The notes under the pieces were generated by a model. The model saw only the letters and a program-made list of their open reading frames with translations, was not told the DNA's origin and did no database searches. A stretch of 64,000 nt of DNA. Origin: Streptococcus sp. Marseille-Q6470. GTDB lineage: Bacteria; Bacillota; Bacilli; Lactobacillales; Streptococcaceae. The stretch spans positions 973,501 through 1,037,500 of the forward strand of contig NZ_OX336385.1 of the NCBI RefSeq assembly GCF_946902905.1. Reading direction: 5' to 3'. The translations under genes and the position numbers were made by a program. Positions 55,705 to 63,686 of this stretch are shown here, piece after piece (the stretch's first letter is position 1; each line of letters opens with the position of its first letter).

Positions 55705-56748
55705 CTAAAAATTTACCTCCATATTTTGATACATTGGCAGCAACATAGCTGCATACAATAAAACGATTAGCAGGGCTACAAAAATAAAGACCAACGGTTG
55801 AACAAGGTTCATGGTCCGATTGACTCGGGTAAAGAAGGATTCCCAAGTTTTTTCCGCATATATTTCCAATTCGCTTCCCAACTTGGATTTAACCTCTCCA
55901 TATTCAATGATTAATCCCAACTCCTTTCTAAAGAAGGGATAGGTCTGAACAACCTTAGAAAATTCATGCCCATTTTGCAAAGATTGATCTAAATCGTATC
56001 CAATTTCCTTAAAAAGAGGATCTCCTTGCTCCTGCATCATCTGGAAAATCTGTGCCAACTCTAAACCTTGTCCAATCATATTTCCCCATTCCCGAGCATA
56101 ATAAGCAGTTAGATAATACTGAACAAACACACCTAAAAAAGGGATTCTAGCCAGATAAGAAAAGACTTGTATCTTCTTAGATCTCCTGTAGAAAATCAGC
56201 CCTGTTAAAGATGCAAGACTTAGTGCTAGAGCAAGTCCGAGAAAAATCTGTGGCAGATTACTAATCACTAAAGTAGCTATGTTACTACTATCCAGTTGGG
56301 GCAATAGATAATTCCGCAATCCTAGCATAATTAACAGTAAAAAAGCTAGCAAAATAAGTGGGTAGGTCGCAACTTCAATTAACTTCTTCTTGACCTTAGC
56401 AAGATTATCCAAATATTCTTCAATTTTCCCCAAACTCAAATGGAGATTTCCATGAACTTCAGCCAATGAAAGTTGAGTGACAATCGCACTCGAAAAACCT
56501 AAATTCCCCATCATTTCCGAGAAAGATTTTCCTTTCGATAGTCCTAGGCGCATCTGCGAAACATATTCCTTCTCCAACAAAAGACTTCTATCAAGAAAGG
56601 AAATGATTTCTACCAAGTGAAAACCGCTCGAAAACAAATTGTTAAAGAGAGTAATAATTTTCTTCTGTTTACTGGTAGCTAATTCTCTCCGTTTCAGCTT
56701 GAAGGGCAGTGATATGTCGATCCTTAAGAAGCTGATCAATTTGCTCAT
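55705..56748 (-). CDS. comGB: Competence pilus inner-membrane platform protein ComGB
   Basis: A 347-residue GspF/PilC-type platform with three large hydrophobic segments (about 125-145, 170-190 and 315-340) and two cytosolic helical domains. I start at MSKLISFLRIDISL; a later start at the MDIS-like position used in pneumococcus is replaced here by IDIS, so the exact start is uncertain. It overlaps comGA by 80 nt if this start is right. Confidence 0.9.
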   Translation of the reverse strand: MSKLISFLRIDISLPFKLKRRELATSKQKKIITLFNNLFSSGFHLVEIISFLDRSLLLEKEYVSQMRLGLSKGKSFSEMMGNLGFSSAIVTQLSLAEVHGNLHLSLGKIEEYLDNLAKVKKKLIEVATYPLILLAFLLLIMLGLRNYLLPQLDSSNIATLVISNLPQIFLGLALALSLASLTGLIFYRRSKKIQVFSYLARIPFLGVFVQYYLTAYYAREWGNMIGQGLELAQIFQMMQEQGDPLFKEIGYDLDQSLQNGHEFSKVVQTYPFFRKELGLIIEYGEVKSKLGSELEIYAEKTWESFFTRVNRTMNLVQPLVFIFVALLIVLLYAAMLLPMYQNMEVNF

Positions 56749-57610
56749 TCCACTTTTCTGCCTGGTGTTCTGAATAATTTTGGTTTGCAAAATCAATAAT
56801 TCCTCCTCCCCCGATTAGTCTCTGGTAGCAAACACCTTGTAAAACAACTGCGAGTTCATCTTCACTGACACCGAGTTCTAAAAGACGCTCATAGACACCA
56901 CGAATACTCTTTGCATGTATGGTCGAAAACACTGTAGCTCCCGTTAAGCTCGCTCTTACAACAGCACGGGCTGTTTCGCTATCCCGAATTTCCCCAATGA
57001 TTAAAAGATCTGGGCGGTGCCGCAAAGAAAGTTTTATCAAGTTTTCATAACTCAGTCCAATAGCTTCATTGAGTTGTAATTGCAGCATCTCTTCTTGCTT
57101 AATCTCGACTGGGTCCTCAATGGACATGACTTGTTGTCCCTTAAACAATGACTTAGCTAATTCATGCATTAAGGTAGTTTTACCACTTCCTACAGGTCCT
57201 GCAAATAGATAAAGGCCGCGTTGTCTAAAGCCCTTTTCCAGTTCCTTAAGGTCTTGAAACCAGAAGCGCAACTCTTGTTCTTCATCGTGCAAAAGGCGAA
57301 TAACTAAACTCTCATAACCACGATAATCTCCTACCGTCGATAAGCGTAGTGAAGAAACCTTGCCATCATGCTGATAATCACAGGACCCAAGCTGACTACG
57401 ACGCTTTTCTCCAACATTCATCCCCGCAATAAATTTAAAATGACTAATAACTGCGCCCAACTTTTCAAAGTCATAGCTATTAATCAAACGCCTTTCATCA
57501 CCTATTCGCATATGCAACTCATAAACCTTATCCTTGGGAATAAAATAGATATCCTGAGCTCCATCCTTTTTTGCGAGACTAATCAATTCTTGTGCAAGTG
57601 CTTGTACCAT
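56669..57610 (-). CDS. comGA: Competence pilus assembly ATPase ComGA
   Basis: A 313-residue PilB/GspE-type ATPase that drives pilus assembly. It has Walker A GPVGSGKTTLMHEL, the Asp box MSIEDPVEI, Walker B DLLIIGEIRDSETA and the His box TGATVFSTIHAKS. GAGGAGGG precedes the ATG. A ComX cin-box about 19 bp upstream makes it the first gene of the late-competence comGA-GG operon. Confidence 0.96.
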   Translation of the reverse strand: MVQALAQELISLAKKDGAQDIYFIPKDKVYELHMRIGDERRLINSYDFEKLGAVISHFKFIAGMNVGEKRRSQLGSCDYQHDGKVSSLRLSTVGDYRGYESLVIRLLHDEEQELRFWFQDLKELEKGFRQRGLYLFAGPVGSGKTTLMHELAKSLFKGQQVMSIEDPVEIKQEEMLQLQLNEAIGLSYENLIKLSLRHRPDLLIIGEIRDSETARAVVRASLTGATVFSTIHAKSIRGVYERLLELGVSEDELAVVLQGVCYQRLIGGGGIIDFANQNYSEHQAEKWNEQIDQLLKDRHITALQAETERISYQ

Positions 57611-57628
57611 ATTCCCTCCTCAGTTAAT

Positions 57629-57640
57629 TATTCGAAGAAA
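57629..57640 (-). promoter_or_regulatory. ComX (SigX) cin-box of the comG operon
   Basis: TTTCTTCGAATA on the minus strand matches the late-competence combox core TNCGAATA, ending 19 bp before the comGA ATG. An adjacent T-rich stretch (TTTTTTTG) lies upstream, shared with the preceding terminator. Confidence 0.9.
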
Positions 57641-57643
57641 ATA

Positions 57644-57676
57644 CAAAAAAAGAACAACTTTATTAAAAAGTTGTTC
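57644..57676 (-). terminator. Terminator of the DUF1033 gene
   Basis: GAACAACTTT and AAAGTTGTTC form a 10-bp stem followed by TTTTTTTG on the minus strand, ending 4 bp before the cin-box. Confidence 0.9.
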
Positions 57677-58040
57677 CATCTTTTTTGATGCGACACGTCC
57701 GGTGGATTTCTAAACCAGTTTGTTTTTCATAACCCGGTCTGAATTTTTCATCTGGTATAACTTGACCATCTTCCAGTAAGGCCAAGGAATGATATTGCTG
57801 CAGAAATTCATCACATTCCTCACACCAACGCTTATCCTCCGGATTCCAAAATATGGTCATTAAGTCTCCTCGACTTTTATATAGTGGAATTTTCTTTTCC
57901 AATTCAAACCAGCAAGATTTATAATACTTCAAGGCATCATAGTAATTTTCAAATTTCTTACTACTAATGACGTCTTCTTCCCATCCTTCTATGAACCACC
58001 AAGGTTCAAAATCCCCGTACATTTCTATAACTCGATACAT
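57663..58040 (-). CDS. DUF1033 protein
   Basis: A 125-residue acidic, aromatic-rich cytosolic protein starting MYRVIEMYGDFEPWWFIEGW. Members of this DUF lie next to comG in streptococci and lactococci, but no function is known. Two Cys in WCEECDEF could be a partial metal site. I start at the ATG following GAAA; the open frame upstream lacks a site. Confidence 0.85.
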   Translation of the reverse strand: MYRVIEMYGDFEPWWFIEGWEEDVISSKKFENYYDALKYYKSCWFELEKKIPLYKSRGDLMTIFWNPEDKRWCEECDEFLQQYHSLALLEDGQVIPDEKFRPGYEKQTGLEIHRTCRIKKDGTTF

Positions 58041-58166
58041 AGTTTCATTTCCTTTGTATCGTCTATTATAGCGAAATTTTAAGAACAAAGAAAGAAATTT
58101 GCTCGTTTTCAACAATAACCTTAGAGTATTTTTCATCGACTAAATCAATCTATAAATTACCAAAAT

Positions 58167-58197
58167 AAAAGCAGCAACTAAGACTAGTCACTGCTAT
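58167..58197 (-). terminator. Terminator of nagA
   Basis: AGCAGTGACT and AGTTGCTGCT on the minus strand pair with one G-U and a short loop, followed by TTTATTTT. Confidence 0.75.
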
Positions 58198-58203
58198 ATA
58201 TTT

Positions 58204-59355
58204 TTATGCTTGATAACGTTTTTCACCATCAAGGTAAGTTGCTACCAATTCCAAATCCTTATCAAGAACGATAAAGTCAGCATCGTAGCCTTCGCGAATT
58301 TGTCCACAAACGTCATCAATATGAACTGATTTTGCTGGGTTGAGACTGGCCATCATAACTGCTTCATGTGGATTTGCAATGCCCCATTCAACAACATTTT
58401 TCAAACCGTCTTTAAGTTTGAGAATAGAACCTGCCAAGTTCCCAGTAGATTTGAGACGTGCAGTACCATTTGCAACCACAACTGGGAATTCTCCTAGCAT
58501 GTAGTCACCATCTTGCAAACCACCCGCTGTCATACAGTCAGTGATAAGAGCAATATTTTCAGTACCTTTTTGTTTAAGTAGGATGTCACAAGCCTTAGGA
58601 TCAACGTGATGCCCATCGCAAATCAATTCAGCATAAGTATGTGGCAATTCATACATAGCACCAACCATACCAAGCTCACGGTGAGTTAATCCACGCATAC
58701 CATTATAAGCATGAACCCAAACACTTGCACCGGCATCAACAGCTTTTTTAGCTTCATCAAATGTTGCATTCGAATGACCGAGAGCAACGGTAACACCTTC
58801 TCCAGTAATAGTACGTACAAAGTCTTCTACACCTTCACGTTCTGGAGCAAGCGCAATCTTATTAAGAAGACCATTAGCAGCCTTCTGCCAAGCACGAAAC
58901 TCATCCATTCGAGGATCCTTCATGTAAGCTGGATTTTGAGCTCCCTTATACTTTTCAGTAAAATAAGGACCTTCAAAATAAATACCACGAATCTTAGCAC
59001 CGGTAGCTTCTTGGTAACGAGCCCCAATATTTTCAGTTACTGCTAATAACTGCTCATATGAAGATGTCAAAGTTGTTGGTAAAAAGCTTGTAACACCTGT
59101 ACTAAGAAGCCCTTCACTCATAGTATGAAGCGTTCCTTCAATGTTATTATCCATAACATCGACTCCACCAAAACCATGAATATGAGTATCCACAAGACCA
59201 GGTGCAATACTATAACCACTATAGTCAATAATTTCAGCACCCTCAGATACTTGATCCACATGCTTACCAAATTTACCATCAACTAGTTCTAGAAAACCGT
59301 CACGGCGAACACCATGAGGATAGAAAAATTGATCCGCTTTAATATATTTAGGCAT
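58204..59355 (-). CDS. nagA: N-acetylglucosamine-6-phosphate deacetylase
   Basis: Removes acetate from GlcNAc-6-P, feeding amino-sugar use and cell-wall recycling. The 383-residue amidohydrolase has the HxH of the metal site in LVDTHIHGFGGVD, GHSNATFDEA, HAYNGM and the catalytic Asp in ITDCMTAGG. GGAGG precedes the ATG. It has its own promoter and is the last core gene before the integrated element. Confidence 0.95.
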   Translation of the reverse strand: MPKYIKADQFFYPHGVRRDGFLELVDGKFGKHVDQVSEGAEIIDYSGYSIAPGLVDTHIHGFGGVDVMDNNIEGTLHTMSEGLLSTGVTSFLPTTLTSSYEQLLAVTENIGARYQEATGAKIRGIYFEGPYFTEKYKGAQNPAYMKDPRMDEFRAWQKAANGLLNKIALAPEREGVEDFVRTITGEGVTVALGHSNATFDEAKKAVDAGASVWVHAYNGMRGLTHRELGMVGAMYELPHTYAELICDGHHVDPKACDILLKQKGTENIALITDCMTAGGLQDGDYMLGEFPVVVANGTARLKSTGNLAGSILKLKDGLKNVVEWGIANPHEAVMMASLNPAKSVHIDDVCGQIREGYDADFIVLDKDLELVATYLDGEKRYQA

Positions 59356-59404
59356 AATGATAACCTCCGTAATTCATTTTTCTGATATTAATTATGTCAA
59401 TTAC

Positions 59405-59433
59405 ATTATAAACCTTTCTGTGTAATTTGTAAA
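59405..59433 (-). promoter_or_regulatory. nagA promoter
   Basis: TTTACA and TATAAT with a 17-bp spacer on the minus strand, 50 bp upstream of the ATG. Confidence 0.75.
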
Positions 59434-59589
59434 TGGTATAGACCTATTATAGTTAAATTTATAAAGAAATAAATTAAGATTTAGTAAAAATATAGTAAAG
59501 TAATATTAAACATTGAAGTTTATAATAAAATATAGAAAAAATATAAGTAATTTTAAGTAACTCTGAGAGAAAAAATTAGAAGAAAAAAT

Positions 59590-59617
59590 AAAAAACAAGG
59601 CTCGAAAACCTTGTCTT
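59590..59617 (-). terminator. Terminator of the original tRNA-Leu gene
   Basis: ACAAGG and CCTTGT stem followed by TTTTTTATTTTT on the minus strand, 9 bp past the tRNA 3' end. It survives next to the truncated tRNA. Confidence 0.8.
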
Positions 59618-59625
59618 TAATACTA

Positions 59626-59678
59626 TACCGGCGGCCGGGGTCGAACCGGCACGCCCTCGCGGGCACTGGATTTTGAGT
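59626..59678 (-). pseudogene. 3' half of tRNA-Leu(CAA), displaced attachment-site copy
   Basis: On the minus strand the segment contains the anticodon loop CTCAAAA (CAA), the 3' strand of the anticodon stem TCCAG, a long class II variable arm, the T arm GCCGGTTCGACCCCGGC and the acceptor strand CGCCGGT plus A. The 5' half is missing: right after the loop the sequence changes to TAGAACTT-unrelated DNA. This is what a tRNA-targeting integrase leaves at the far end of its element; the intact tRNA should lie beyond the window. Confidence 0.85.
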
Positions 59679-59684
59679 TCTATG

Positions 59685-59766
59685 AACCCATTTTTTAAAT
59701 CTTATAACCTTGATTTAATAGGGTTTTAGAACTTTTGAATCTTGCAAAATAGACTCATTTTTTAAA
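59685..59766. repeat. Direct repeats beside the attachment site
   Basis: TTTAAAAAATGGGTT (59699-59685) and TTTAAAAAATGAGTC (59766-59752) on the minus strand, 67 bp apart, with further AGTTAC repeats behind. Their closeness to the tRNA fragment suggests integrase arm-binding sites. Confidence 0.5.
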
Positions 59767-59837
59767 TTTTAGTAACTTTTTGGTAACTCATCTTTCTCTC
59801 TTAAATAACTACTTCCATAAATAGTGAGTCAATAATC

Positions 59838-59978
59838 TTATTTCTCAGTCGTTGATTTCCTTGCCCCATTTGGTCCTAGAATCGCATTAAACGTTCCCTT
59901 TTCAAACTGTAGGTGAATATGATCAACCACTAGATGATTTCCATACCGTTTACTGATGTTTTTAGCTGGTAATATCAT
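59838..59978 (-). pseudogene. Truncated ABC transporter ATP-binding protein
   Basis: A 46-residue fragment: MILPAKNISKRYGNHLVVDH to ILGPNGARKSTTEK then TAA. It is the N-terminus of an ABC ATPase ending just after a damaged Walker A (GPNGARKST for GPNGAGKST). A good AGGAGAG site and ATG remain. The rest of the gene is gone, so it is a remnant within the element. Confidence 0.8.
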
Positions 59979-60013
59979 GTTCTCTCTCCTTTTTGACAGT
60001 ATCAGTCTAGCAA

Positions 60014-60039
60014 AAAAGCCGTTTAAAAAACGGCCTTTT
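60014..60039 (-). terminator. Bidirectional terminator in the element
   Basis: GCCGTTT and AAACGGC stem flanked by A and T tracts; T6 follows on the minus strand. It could end the tetR-reductase transcript. Confidence 0.8.
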
Positions 60040-60103
60040 GGGATAAGCGGTCAAAATGAGAACCTAAGTGGCAAGATGAAAGTGACAAAAAGAAGAAGAA
60101 AAT

Positions 60104-60202
60104 TTAATGCAACCATTCTTTCCCCCATTGATTCAAGTCCTTTAAAATCGGCATCAGCGATTTCCCTTTTCCTGTCAGCTCATATTCTGTATGCTCTGTC
60201 AT
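60104..60202 (-). pseudogene. C-terminal fragment of an HxlR-family regulator
   Basis: A 32-residue remnant, MTEHTEYELTGKGKSLMPIL to QWGKEWLH, matching the wing and last helix of HxlR winged-helix regulators (xEYxLTxKGxSLxPIL...WG). The DNA-binding N-terminus is absent. HxlR regulators often control redox or quinone-responsive genes, so it may have belonged with the reductase next to it. Confidence 0.65.
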
Positions 60203-60220
60203 GACTTATAACGCACGTTT

Positions 60221-60784
60221 TTATATCCTTTTGGCTATCTGTGCGATTTTTTCGAGTTCTTCTTTCCGTTGACGATCACTCATATACTCCACTCGTGTAA
60301 CTTGTGTCATTTTAACCGGTTTAATACCACAGGGTTTCAAGATTTGAGATTTTAGAACCTTTGCGTAGTCTTGAGAAAAAGGAAGAAAAATTTTTGGCGT
60401 ATTATGCGTCGTAATGATCCACGCTTTTCCATCTAGTTTCCCCACCGGACCTCGAGGTCCATTCTGATAAGCAAAACCTGCAACAAAAACACGATCAATA
60501 AAACCTTTTAAAATAGCTGGCATTCCACTCCACCAAGTAGGGAAAATAAAAATCAACTGATCCGCCCAACTCAATAAATCTCTATATGGTTTCATGTCTT
60601 CATTATGCTGTAAATTTCTCCTTTTATGCGTTTCATCAAAACGTAAAACCGGATCAAAGTTTTCTTTATATAAGTCTATTATTTTAACTCTATGCTCTGG
60701 TGCTAAATGCTTTTGCACAGTTTGAAGGATTGACGCATTATAACTTGTTTCATTCGGATGTGAATAGATTATTAAAACATTCAT
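60221..60784 (-). CDS. Flavodoxin-fold NAD(P)H-dependent oxidoreductase
   Basis: A 187-residue Flavodoxin_2 (KefF/MdaB/NQO1-like) quinone reductase candidate. FMN/FAD-binding motifs are IYSHPNETSYNASIL and FIFPTWWSGMPAILKGFIDRVF, then GPRGPVGKLDGK. Such enzymes reduce quinones or nitro compounds by two electrons. It overlaps the tetR-family gene by 1 nt, so it is probably the target of that repressor. Confidence 0.88.
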   Translation of the reverse strand: MNVLIIYSHPNETSYNASILQTVQKHLAPEHRVKIIDLYKENFDPVLRFDETHKRRNLQHNEDMKPYRDLLSWADQLIFIFPTWWSGMPAILKGFIDRVFVAGFAYQNGPRGPVGKLDGKAWIITTHNTPKIFLPFSQDYAKVLKSQILKPCGIKPVKMTQVTRVEYMSDRQRKEELEKIAQIAKRI

Positions 60785-61377
60785 CAGCTATCTCCTTTTA
60801 TATAAATATCAAGCATCGTTCTGACGGTCTTTTGAACATCATTTTCTTTAAAGTTTTCTCCAACAGGACTCCTTACCAATAGAGCCAAACCAGCAATAAA
60901 ACTCCAAAAATTGATCAATATTTCTGCGTCACTACTAGAAAGATTTTCCTCATCTTTAAGTCTTAACGCTACCGACTTAAAATGTTCAAATCCTGGTAAA
61001 GAGGAGTTGACTGAAATAGTTTCCTGGGATAACTCCATATAGTTATATGGAAATTTGATAAATAATGCTTCAAATAGATAGGTTTCCTCTTGGGCAAACC
61101 ATACAAAGTTACAGCCCATCAGAGTTAGTTGAGTTCTTGCATCTATGGAAGTATCAATTCCAAGTATCATATTTTTCAAAAAGAACATTGATAAGTGTTC
61201 CATAACAACTTGAATATATCTATCTTTACTTCCAAAATGCTTATAGGGAGCTCCATGAGTCACCCCACATTTTTGAGCTATTGTACGCATAGACATCCGG
61301 TCAATCCCGTTAGTTCTGATTTCTTCAATGCCAACCGAAATTAACTTTTCTTTCAGTTCTTCCGTATTCCGTTTCAT
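60784..61377 (-). CDS. TetR-family transcriptional regulator
   Basis: A 197-residue repressor: an N-terminal helix-turn-helix (about 8-55, MSMRTIAQKCGVTHGAPYKHFGSKDRY) and a helical ligand-binding domain. I start at MKRNTEELKEKLISVG with GGAAGG upstream. Two 19-bp palindromes lie 21-64 bp upstream, indicating autoregulation together with the coupled reductase gene. The inducer is unknown. Confidence 0.9.
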   Translation of the reverse strand: MKRNTEELKEKLISVGIEEIRTNGIDRMSMRTIAQKCGVTHGAPYKHFGSKDRYIQVVMEHLSMFFLKNMILGIDTSIDARTQLTLMGCNFVWFAQEETYLFEALFIKFPYNYMELSQETISVNSSLPGFEHFKSVALRLKDEENLSSSDAEILINFWSFIAGLALLVRSPVGENFKENDVQKTVRTMLDIYIKGDS

Positions 61378-61397
61378 TTGACCACCTTCCCTTATCA

Positions 61398-61441
61398 AAG
61401 TATACGTTGTCTACTTTTTATAAAGTATACACCGTCTACTT
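61398..61441. promoter_or_regulatory. Two palindromic operators upstream of the TetR gene
   Basis: AAGTATACGTTGTCTACTT (61398-61416) and AAGTATACACCGTCTACTT (61423-61441) are 16/19 identical, each an imperfect palindrome (AAGTA..TACTT, with AC/GT inside), centred 25 bp apart. This is the expected TetR operator layout. Confidence 0.75.
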
Positions 61442-61720
61442 ATATTTGTCAAATAAAAAAATACTCAAAACTTAGCTTTAGAGTCCCTAACCTTCTGTTA
61501 TGTACTCTCCTAAGGAAAGTTTCTAAGAAGATTTTATCTTCAATTAAAAGGCTGAGACTACTGTCCCAGCCTTTTACTCATCCTTATTGACATTGAAACA
61601 AAAGCAATACTAAAACGACAAAGACAAGGATAAAACACCTTGTCTTTTTAAAATACTAGCAACTTAGACTAACATAGTTTCAAAGCAAAAACAAACTAAT
61701 GGCAAAATCTAAATGTCAAA
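61442..61720. other. Gene-free stretch of the element with two terminator-like hairpins
   Basis: No supported gene. AAAAGGCTG/CAGCCTTTT at 61546-61575 (reads on the minus strand, after the TPR remnant) and AAAGACAAGG/CCTTGTCTTT at 61620-61647 with a T tract on the plus strand. The rest is AT-rich without recognised signals. Confidence 0.6.
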
Positions 61721-61909
61721 TCATTCATTAATCAATTCCTCAATTTCCTTTATCCCTTCAAACTCTCCAACACTTTCGAAAAGTTCTATAGCTCGTTTGA
61801 AATGTCTATTGGATAATTCCGTATCTTCCAAGGCTAAACAGATTTCACCTAACCCTCTATAGCTACAAGCTTGAGAAATCACGTCATCAGTAACACCACC
61901 CTCTGCAAG
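61721..61909 (-). pseudogene. C-terminal remnant of a TPR-containing regulator-like protein
   Basis: An open minus-strand fragment without a start encodes LAEGGVTDDVISQACSYRGL to IKEIEELINE then TGA. The pattern of YRGLGEICLALED and HFKRAIELFESVG is TPR-like, as in Rgg/PlcR-type regulators. A stop (TAA) lies directly before LAEGG, marking a recombination junction near 61909 with the rep gene on the other strand. Confidence 0.5.
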
Positions 61910-61999
61910 TTAGGTGTACCATCGAAAGAATTCAGTATTGCCAAGGGTTTCGCAGATTTTAAGGGTGGCAAAATTAGGCAAAAAGTTGAATCAAAATCT

Positions 62000-63040
62000 A
62001 TGGCAAAAAATGAACATTTACGTTCTGTATTTGACTGGATTCAAATTCAGTTTGATAAGACTGAATTTTCGCCAAGAGAAATAATCGAAGACATCCTATT
62101 TCTTGACTTTGACCTATTTATTGAGAATAAGGGGAGCCTTAAATACTATAACTATGATAGCCAGCTTCATTATGGGAACATCCGTATCTACTATGGATCG
62201 AAAGAGTCGTCCTACATGCTTGTCATGTCAGGACAGGCACTCGAATTCTATAGAGATATGGTATTAGATCCAAATGGCCTGACCGAAAGACAGTTTCTAA
62301 ACAATCTCTACTACAATTACAATCGTTTTTCAATCAGACGAATTGATATTGCTATAGATGATTTTAATGAAACTCCCTATTTCACTCCTAATCAGCTTCT
62401 AAAGATCTGTCAGAAGAAACGCTTTATATATGGAAAAAGCACCTACTACAATACCTACGGAGATGAAACAATCGGCCAGACCTTATATTTAAGAAAACCC
62501 AATGATGATGAAAGACTTAGAATTTACGATAAGCGCTTAGAACGAGCTGAGAAGCTCGGGATCAGCAAGCGGTATATAGAAAATTGGATAAGAACTGAGT
62601 TAGAACTTAGGAAAGAAAAAGCTCACTACTTCATTCAAGAATGGTTGCATTCAGAAATAGATCTTCTCAACTTTACCAAGGGATATCTCAAAGAAAAAGT
62701 GAGATTCTATAGTGATAGCCATTTCTCAAAACCTTTGAGATCTTGGGAAAAGTTTTTAGGTCACTCAAAACCTGTCTCTATCATTATTTCAAAACCAAAA
62801 ACAGAACTGGAACAAAAATTAGAATGGTTTACCTATAAAGGTTCAGGAGCTATTCTAAAAGCGTATAAATTTCTATACGACAATAACTTACTGCATGAGT
62901 ATGAGAAGTCTAACTATCTCGCACTCAACAATATGGAATATCCACCAGATTTAGCAAGTGGATTAATAGAAAGGGCAATTCTCTTTAAAAGAGAAGATTT
63001 GATCCCTATAATCAAAGAAAATATCAAAAGGAGAAATTAA
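62000..63040 (+). CDS. Replication initiation factor (Rep_trans-type) of the integrated element
   Basis: A 346-residue rolling-circle initiator relative. Motifs are FDWIQIQFD, YGNIRIYYG, FSIRRIDIAIDDF and the basic region LRIYDKRLERAEKLG, typical of streptococcal element Rep proteins near DUF3173 and integrase. The ATG at 62000 is the first ATG; the frame is open upstream to a TTG at 61871 and the encoded LGVPSKEFSIAKGFADFKGG looks like the tail of a longer N-terminus. The gene is therefore probably N-terminally truncated at the junction near 61909, and function is uncertain. Confidence 0.8.
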   Translation: MAKNEHLRSVFDWIQIQFDKTEFSPREIIEDILFLDFDLFIENKGSLKYYNYDSQLHYGNIRIYYGSKESSYMLVMSGQALEFYRDMVLDPNGLTERQFLNNLYYNYNRFSIRRIDIAIDDFNETPYFTPNQLLKICQKKRFIYGKSTYYNTYGDETIGQTLYLRKPNDDERLRIYDKRLERAEKLGISKRYIENWIRTELELRKEKAHYFIQEWLHSEIDLLNFTKGYLKEKVRFYSDSHFSKPLRSWEKFLGHSKPVSIIISKPKTELEQKLEWFTYKGSGAILKAYKFLYDNNLLHEYEKSNYLALNNMEYPPDLASGLIERAILFKREDLIPIIKENIKRRN

Positions 63041-63042
63041 TT

Positions 63043-63429
63043 ATGGCAAAAATGCTTTCACAAAATGACTGGAATTTTAATAACATTGGAACAAAATTTG
63101 AATTGGATGAAGTCATTCCAAAGTTTGAAACGGAAGTCCGAGCAGATGCAAACGGAGAAATTATCAAAAACCGAGATGGTAGCGAAAGACGTTTTAATAC
63201 CGATAAAATCATTGGTTGGAAATACAATGTGACAATCAAGGATGGACAATTCAAAAAGAAATCAACCCAAGTCTCAGTAGATAATCCAGATGCCTTGGTT
63301 GATAATGACTATATCCAAGCAATGGATCAAGTACCAGTTACATTTGACAATTTACAAGCCACTATGATTAGTTCAACGATGTATTACAAGGCGGATGCTA
63401 TCCATTTAGTAGATGTAAAACAAAAATAA
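63043..63429 (+). CDS. Small conserved element protein of unknown function (128 aa)
   Basis: MAKMLSQNDWNFNNIGTKFE opens a 128-residue soluble protein with alternating beta-rich segments (IIGWKYNVTIKDGQF, PVTFDNLQATMIS) and no signal or membrane segment. It starts 2 nt after rep with an AAAGGAG site inside the rep end. Similar small genes sit between rep and the excision module in related elements, so a role in replication or DNA binding is plausible but unproven. Confidence 0.75.
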   Translation: MAKMLSQNDWNFNNIGTKFELDEVIPKFETEVRADANGEIIKNRDGSERRFNTDKIIGWKYNVTIKDGQFKKKSTQVSVDNPDALVDNDYIQAMDQVPVTFDNLQATMISSTMYYKADAIHLVDVKQK

Positions 63430-63488
63430 GTATAAGACAAGGGGAGTTAATCCTCCCCTTACTTAATCTAATTAGAAAAGGAGATAAC

Positions 63489-63683
63489 ATGATTAAAACT
63501 GTAACAAAAGATGACCTTATCGAACTTGGATTTGCTCCAGGAACTGCAAGAAAGATTATCCATACTGGCAAATTACTATTAGTGAATCGTGGTTTTAATA
63601 TCTACGATAACAAACGGATTGGTACAATTCCAGCCAGTGTCGCTGAAGAACTACTAGGAATTGAACTCCAGAAAGAAGCATAA
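63489..63683 (+). CDS. DUF3173 protein, probable excisionase-like
   Basis: A 64-residue helix-turn-helix-like protein (DLIELGFAPGTARKIIHTGK) matching DUF3173, which precedes integrases in streptococcal integrative elements. The AAAAGGAG site lies 8 nt before the ATG. An excisionase or directionality role is inferred from size and position. It ends 3 bp before the integrase start. Confidence 0.85.
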   Translation: MIKTVTKDDLIELGFAPGTARKIIHTGKLLLVNRGFNIYDNKRIGTIPASVAEELLGIELQKEA

Positions 63684-63686
63684 TGA

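Noticed and set aside
59956..60204. 82-codon plus-strand open frame in the element
   Set aside because: Antisense to the ABC and HxlR remnants, which explain the sequence better.
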